A stretch of 64,000 nucleotides of DNA. Origin: an uncultured Candidatus Saccharibacteria bacterium (GTDB lineage Bacteria; Patescibacteriota; Saccharimonadia; Saccharimonadales; Saccharimonadaceae). The notes below the pieces were generated by a model. The model was not told the DNA's origin. It was given only the letters and a program-made list of their open reading frames with translations, and ran no database searches. Shown one piece after another: positions 59,285 through 64,000 of the stretch; within the stretch, counting starts at the first letter, position 1; each line of letters begins with the position of its first letter. A program made the position numbers and the translations under genes. The stretch covers positions 1 to 64,000 of the forward strand of contig CALHKE010000003.1 of assembly GCA_938033695.1 (NCBI GenBank), read 5' to 3'.

Positions 59285-61975
59285 TTATAAATCATTCATT
59301 AATAGGAACATCTCTGATGCATGCCAAGTGTGAGATAGTAATACGGGATCTTGGATTTTATTATAATGTTCAGAGATAAACATTTGTGCTTCTGGTACGA
59401 AATCGTAAACGCCAGATTCATATGAAAGTGGATAGTATTCGTCTAGGATATGGACTGTTCCATAAAATCCAGTTCCATAATGTACTTGTGCCCATTCAAG
59501 ATAAGGATAGAGTCTGTTTTCGTAGGTTTTTATATTGAATCTTGGTGTATCTTTATCCCACCAGCTTAGGCTACCATATAGATCTAATTTTTCTGGTAAT
59601 CTTAGATAATTGCTTAGATCAATATTATTTTTCTTAGCGCCAAGTAATAGTAGACTTGTTGGATAATAATCCATCTGCTCGCCGTCTACTGGACCCATGA
59701 ATAATCCGTCCTTTGACTTATTTTTTACCTCTTTAATAATTTTTTCAACTAAATCTTTACGATTGTTTTTTACTACACCTAAGATATAAAGAAGTTCCCC
59801 AGGATTATCGGCTTCCTTCAGCGAACAATTTTTATCGCCATTGAGATACGATCTCTGGCAATCGTAAATATCGTTAACTGAGGCCAGCCAAGGCTCTAGT
59901 AGATGAGTATTATTAGTCTGTTCTAATACCATAGTGACTAACATTGTATCTCTATACCAGGCATTAACATTCTTCTTGTAACCAATTAGATTTGGCTTTG
60001 GGATAACGCCATCAAAGTTAAATAAGATCTCCTGATGTAATACGCGCATAGTACTAGCATATTTTTTATTTTCAAGACGTGGTAGATTGAATTTAGTATT
60101 ACCCTTAGTAATTATTTCTTTATGATGGTCATCTTCTATGTATACACCATCTTCATTTTCGTAAATCCTTGTAATCCCGCCGTCCTTATTGGCGAGCAGT
60201 ACAGTGTATTCATTTGGAATAATCAATTCATGGGTATAATTAAATTCTTTTAATACCTTCTTAGTATTCATATCAATTAGTTTTCCGCCTTTATAGAGAA
60301 TTTTTTCGCGGTCTACCATACCGAAGAAGAAAATATCAGAATATTTTTTATTAGTATCCTCGAATTTTTTTAATTCGAAGTTTTCATGAGTTAACTCTGT
60401 ATTTAATTCGTAGTAATAATCTGCAAGACTTGCAACTAGTCTAGTGTTTTCTGGATTGTTCGTGAAAACCTTAAAATCCGCACCAGCCTCAGTTAGCGAT
60501 TCTATGTGTCTGATTGGCCTATTAGCCATTTTATTATTCATTAATTTTATTCCACCCACTAAGCAAAGTGAAATTAATAGTATTGTGATTAATGCTACGT
60601 GACGTTTTTTAACCGAGACTAAAATTAATGCAATTATAGCTAGTAAAATTACGATAAATAACTTTTTTGGCATCGTATGAGCAAAACCTAAAACTACATA
60701 AGTCGAGTGTAAGAAATAGATAATACCGAGTATCTGCAAGATAATAAAAATATAGTAAGCGTAGCTGTAAAAACGCTTAAATTTGAACAATTTATTATAA
60801 AGTGGACCGTAATAGTTGGAGATAATATAAAAAACTATTAGTAACATCAAAAAGGTGTAATCTAGACAATAAAGGAAATTGGTCCCATAGCCATAGAAAA
60901 TATGAAAGATAAAATTGAAACAATAGGCAATTAGAATACTTAAATAGAATCTATGTTTAATAATCTCATCTTTATGATTTTTAATAAATAGAATATTCAT
61001 CAATATAAAGATTGAAAATAGTGTAACTGCTAGTATATTTACACCTAGATTGTAATGAAAAAGAAATTCCATCGGATGTTTTTCAAACATAAAACTCATC
61101 TGAGAAATTGTGCTTGTTCTAATTTGCAATAACACATTATCTAGAGAAAATGATTTACTAACATACAGAAACTCTTCCGAATTTTTATTAATTAAGAAGT
61201 CTGAAACTGATACTGTAAAAAAGTTTGGCGCCGATTTCCAAAATAAATTTTGAATACAGGCAAAGAATGTTGTGATTGTAACTGAGAAGAAGATGATTGA
61301 GCAAAAAGTAATAAATTTATTCTTCAGTGATTTATTAAAGAAGATTATAAAGAATAGAAGAAAAATGAATTGAGCAAAATTTGTTACGGTGATGCTCATT
61401 GAGAATACACCAGCTAAAATTAAAAGCAGTAAATCTAGATAAGATAAGGATTTTTTCTTAATTAAGTATAGTCCAACAAGCCACATAAAAAGTAGGCCTA
61501 GTTCTGCATAGATGTAAGTTTCGAAAATTACTGAGAAAACTACTTGAGGGAAGGATAAAATAAACAAAACCATAAAAGGCTTTAGTTTAAATTCACGTTT
61601 ATTAAGTTTTCTTAAAATTAGATAAAATAGGACAACACAGGAAGCCCCAATTAATGCTTGATAGATAACGACCGCATTTAATTCACCAAAGATTTTCTTA
61701 AGTACTAACACAAAAGGCTGTGTTAAAAGTACGAATAGTGGATGGACTTTAGTTCGATAATGATTAGCCTCAAAGCTTGTCATATCGTCATACACACGTG
61801 TTGTATCTGCGTTAAAGAAAACCCCGTTACTGACTGAATGATTGGAAAAAATATTAACTATAAATAATAAAGATAAATTAAAAATAAAAGCTATAAAGAA
61901 TACTTTTAGAATAGTTTTTATATCCTGATCTCTAGACTTTAATAAATCTATTATTTTTTTTATTTTAGATTTCAT
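59285..61975 (-). CDS. Large polytopic membrane protein with C-terminal helical (glycosidase-like) domain
   Basis: 896 residues from the ATG at 61975, which follows AGGAGG by nine bases. A longer frame starting inside the preceding gene is rejected. The first 490 residues carry about twelve helices, with an extracytoplasmic loop after the first (NADTRVYDDMTSF, THPLFVLLTQ-like KVHPLFVLLTQ) that resembles GT-C glycosyltransferases. The soluble C-terminal 390 residues include NAWYRDTMLVTMVLEQT, DNPGELLYILGV and LEWAQVHYGTGFYG. This looks like an alpha/alpha-barrel glycoside hydrolase or epimerase fold, but the family is not certain. It is translated just after the glycosyltransferase gene. Confidence 0.75.
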   Translation of the reverse strand: MKSKIKKIIDLLKSRDQDIKTILKVFFIAFIFNLSLLFIVNIFSNHSVSNGVFFNADTTRVYDDMTSFEANHYRTKVHPLFVLLTQPFVLVLKKIFGELNAVVIYQALIGASCVVLFYLILRKLNKREFKLKPFMVLFILSFPQVVFSVIFETYIYAELGLLFMWLVGLYLIKKKSLSYLDLLLLILAGVFSMSITVTNFAQFIFLLFFIIFFNKSLKNKFITFCSIIFFSVTITTFFACIQNLFWKSAPNFFTVSVSDFLINKNSEEFLYVSKSFSLDNVLLQIRTSTISQMSFMFEKHPMEFLFHYNLGVNILAVTLFSIFILMNILFIKNHKDEIIKHRFYLSILIAYCFNFIFHIFYGYGTNFLYCLDYTFLMLLIVFYIISNYYGPLYNKLFKFKRFYSYAYYIFIILQILGIIYFLHSTYVVLGFAHTMPKKLFIVILLAIIALILVSVKKRHVALITILLISLCLVGGIKLMNNKMANRPIRHIESLTEAGADFKVFTNNPENTRLVASLADYYYELNTELTHENFELKKFEDTNKKYSDIFFFGMVDREKILYKGGKLIDMNTKKVLKEFNYTHELIIPNEYTVLLANKDGGITRIYENEDGVYIEDDHHKEIITKGNTKFNLPRLENKKYASTMRVLHQEILFNFDGVIPKPNLIGYKKNVNAWYRDTMLVTMVLEQTNNTHLLEPWLASVNDIYDCQRSYLNGDKNCSLKEADNPGELLYILGVVKNNRKDLVEKIIKEVKNKSKDGLFMGPVDGEQMDYYPTSLLLLGAKKNNIDLSNYLRLPEKLDLYGSLSWWDKDTPRFNIKTYENRLYPYLEWAQVHYGTGFYGTVHILDEYYPLSYESGVYDFVPEAQMFISEHYNKIQDPVLLSHTWHASEMFLLMNDL

Positions 61976-61988
61976 TGCTAAACACCTC

Positions 61989-64000
61989 CTACTTATTCTT
62001 AAAATCTTCTGCAACTGTATCTCTAAAAACCTCGTACGAATGATTTTTCTTGAGTAATTTTTGAGCATTTTTTACGTAAGTTTCTAATTTGGATTTATCT
62101 TTTTGAATATCTCTTAATTCTTTAATGTAACTATTTACATCCGTCGGATCATCAATTAGAATACCAGTCTTATTATTTTGAATAAATTCTTTAACCCCGC
62201 CGTCATTACTGGCGATAATTGGTAAACCTGCAGCAGTTGCTTCTAAGATAATATTTGGAATGCCGTCAGTTTCACTAGTATATAGTAATAAATCATAGTT
62301 ATTGGTTGGAATACTTGAAAATCCATCAAAATGTCCACGATAATTTATCGTTTCAATATCATCAAAATAGTTTGGATTAATTTCTTCTGAAAAATTCCCA
62401 TAAATGTCAATTTCAAATTTACTACTTGGAAGTTTTTCGCCAATTACCTTCACTACGTTTGGTAGTTTGACGTAGGTAATTCTGCCAGCCCAGAGAATTT
62501 TTAGCTTATTTTCTTTGTGGATTACTGGTGTTTTACATTGATCGGTAATCGGCTGATAATGCACCTTAAATAATTCAGGATCTAGGTAATGTTCCTTTCT
62601 GTATTCATCAATTACGGTTTGGTTATCTGTAAATACTTTCTTTAAGACATCCCTTAGCAATAGAATATATGGATTCACATAAGACATTCGTCCTTGATGA
62701 TTACTACCCTCAATATAAACCGAAGCAAACACTGATGCGGTTAAATTAAAATTCTTTTTAAGCAGTAAAGTATGTCTTACTGCCCAGTTATAAGCAAACT
62801 CAGAATTAATAATATGAATATTTTTACAGCTTAATTGGGTAATCAATCTGGAAAAAAGGTTATCTTGTTGATACCCAGATAATCCAATTGTTTCATTGCC
62901 AAAATCAATAAAGTCCACATATTCAGGCAATTTCTCCGCCCAAATATTATCAGCTGGAAGTGTGGAAAATACAGTAAAGTTCCAATCTGGATGGATATCT
63001 TTTAAAGCCTCAATCATATTAAATAATACTTTATCAGCACCACCTTTAATTACCCAAGGCACTACAAAAACAAAATCAGGTTTACTAAATTTTAGTTTCT
63101 GTACTATCTGAATGAATGTTTTACCCACAATTACGTGTCCAACTGGATTATAGTGTGTAAGTTTTTCCAAAAGATACCAATGTGGATAAAGTTGAGTTTC
63201 AATATGATTGATTTTTGTCCATTCGCGGATTAAGAAATCTGGAGTACGTTTATGGTTTAACTTTATTTCATGCTTATCCATAATTTTTAGAGTAAGCTTG
63301 GCTACTGGTGTAATAAAGAAATTTAAAAATTTATTATTACGGATTTTTTTATATAGAGCATAACCCTTAGTCCTTACCGGAACACCAATTTTGGAAATAT
63401 CATAATTTTCATATAATTTTTGGATATTTTCAATATCAAAAATATCCACGTAAGGAATTACAAAATTATTTGAATTATTAGTCGAGAGCATCGAGGTGTT
63501 TGATCTTCGATAGAAAAGCACAGTTTCTTTTGCTACGAGATGGTTAATATTGGCATACATAGTTTCGAGATTAAAAATGTAATCTTCGTAGCCATAGCCA
63601 TTACCTAACTTACGGTACGGAATTTTCAAAAATGTTTCGGTTCTAGCCATCACGACTGAGCCCCAACAATTTTCACCAACCATAATTGGGATTTGCTCCG
63701 TCAGTTTTAAGGAATCCTTCTGCATCATCAAAACATTTTTAATATCTAGACCAAATGTTAAGACTGCTTCAGGGTATATTACGGCTTCTTGTTTAGAATT
63801 TTGTAATGTTTCATAAGCGGTTATGAGCCAATTATCGGAAACTAAATCATCGGCATCCAAGAAGGCAATACATTCACCATCTGCATTCTGGGAAAGAAAA
63901 TTACGTGATGAACCTAAATCACCGAAATGATTTTGGAAAATTCTAAATTTTTTATTTTTTTCGTATTGTTTGAAATAATTAATAGTTTCTTCGTCACCAT
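61989..64000 (-). CDS. Fused GT2-GT4 glycosyltransferase (5' end beyond window)
   Basis: The frame is open to base 64000, so the true start lies outside. The visible part is about 670 residues. The N-terminal part is a family 2 domain: GSSRNFLSQNADGECIAFLD runs into the metal-binding FLDADDLVSDNW. The C-terminal part (from about residue 320 of the visible portion) is a GT-B family 4 domain: FVFVVPWVIKGGADKVLFNM, KLKILWAGRITYVK and the EX7E-type ETDGIPNIILEATAAGLPII. The frame could be started at the TTG at 63860, but that codon encodes the Leu of FLDADD. It is probably cytoplasmic and builds the same glycan as the membrane protein 13 bases downstream. Confidence 0.88.
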   Translation of the reverse strand, partial: GDEETINYFKQYEKNKKFRIFQNHFGDLGSSRNFLSQNADGECIAFLDADDLVSDNWLITAYETLQNSKQEAVIYPEAVLTFGLDIKNVLMMQKDSLKLTEQIPIMVGENCWGSVVMARTETFLKIPYRKLGNGYGYEDYIFNLETMYANINHLVAKETVLFYRRSNTSMLSTNNSNNFVIPYVDIFDIENIQKLYENYDISKIGVPVRTKGYALYKKIRNNKFLNFFITPVAKLTLKIMDKHEIKLNHKRTPDFLIREWTKINHIETQLYPHWYLLEKLTHYNPVGHVIVGKTFIQIVQKLKFSKPDFVFVVPWVIKGGADKVLFNMIEALKDIHPDWNFTVFSTLPADNIWAEKLPEYVDFIDFGNETIGLSGYQQDNLFSRLITQLSCKNIHIINSEFAYNWAVRHTLLLKKNFNLTASVFASVYIEGSNHQGRMSYVNPYILLLRDVLKKVFTDNQTVIDEYRKEHYLDPELFKVHYQPITDQCKTPVIHKENKLKILWAGRITYVKLPNVVKVIGEKLPSSKFEIDIYGNFSEEINPNYFDDIETINYRGHFDGFSSIPTNNYDLLLYTSETDGIPNIILEATAAGLPIIASNDGGVKEFIQNNKTGILIDDPTDVNSYIKELRDIQKDKSKLETYVKNAQKLLKKNHSYEVFRDTVAEDFKNK

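Noticed and set aside
61976..62068. A longer N-terminus for the large membrane protein (31 extra residues).
   Set aside because: It would overlap the preceding glycosyltransferase gene, whereas the ATG at 61975 has an AGGAGG site at proper distance.

Overview
The window looks like a chromosomal segment of a Patescibacteria (CPR) member, most probably Candidatus Saccharibacteria (TM7). The standard genetic code works throughout, since UGA acts as stop. The region is AT-rich and compact, and it combines an oriC neighbourhood (rpmH, dnaA, dnaN, recF, rnpA, yidC, jag) with a single-membrane type IV secretion (T4SS) locus, many two-helix VirB2-like pilins, two LCP proteins, ThyX, a BspA-type surface protein and several peptidoglycan-active proteins. 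This placement is inferred from gene content and protein style, not from a phylogenetic marker.

Layout. 1-9.2 kb: argS (cut by the left edge), pyrG, tRNA-Ser(GGA), a small membrane protein, an LCP protein, a MacB-like ABC pair and tsaD. 9.2-14.9 kb: a 1083-residue BspA-like protein, thyX, then about 1.5 kb of almost gene-free DNA with tandem repeats, a transposase remnant and a promoter-to-terminator unit without an ORF. 14.9-21.3 kb: valS, a HIT protein, a polyprenyl-phosphate sugar transferase and a tRNA patch (Ser-CGA, Arg-GCG, Ser-GCU). Both tRNA-Ser genes in this patch carry duplicated 3' ends linked to a shared 61-bp repeat. 21.4-38.6 kb: the T4SS-like locus, with seven VirB2/TrbC-like pilin paralogues, comF and hsp20 embedded, then VirB6-, PrgI(VirB3)- and VirB4-like genes, a 983-residue unknown, a VirB1-like bimodular peptidoglycan hydrolase and a PEGA-like protein. 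38.6-46.6 kb: recF-dnaN-dnaA facing rpmH, an ABC exporter, rnpA, yidC and jag, with DnaA-box-like clusters on both sides of dnaA. 46.6-64 kb: the second LCP protein, a LexA-type HTH protein, a cysteine-desulfurase-like enzyme, a CXXC membrane protein, a CapA-like protein, an acyltransferase, a ricin-lectin hydrolase, a prs-ubiA-HAD operon that suggests polyprenyl-phosphoribose synthesis, and two large glycan-related genes, the last cut by the right edge.

How the parts may work together. The sugar transferase, two LCP proteins, acyltransferase, glycosyltransferases and prs-ubiA-HAD operon point to synthesis of a surface glycan and its attachment to the wall. The pilins, VirB3/4/6-like proteins and wall hydrolase point to an envelope-spanning machine without outer-membrane parts. 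No relaxase, VirD4 or VirB11 was recognised here, so DNA uptake or host contact is as plausible as conjugation.

Regulation. Many first genes of transcription units have an extended -10 box (TGnTAnAAT) ending 6-10 bases before the start codon, so their mRNAs are probably leaderless. Genes inside operons usually carry Shine-Dalgarno sequences.
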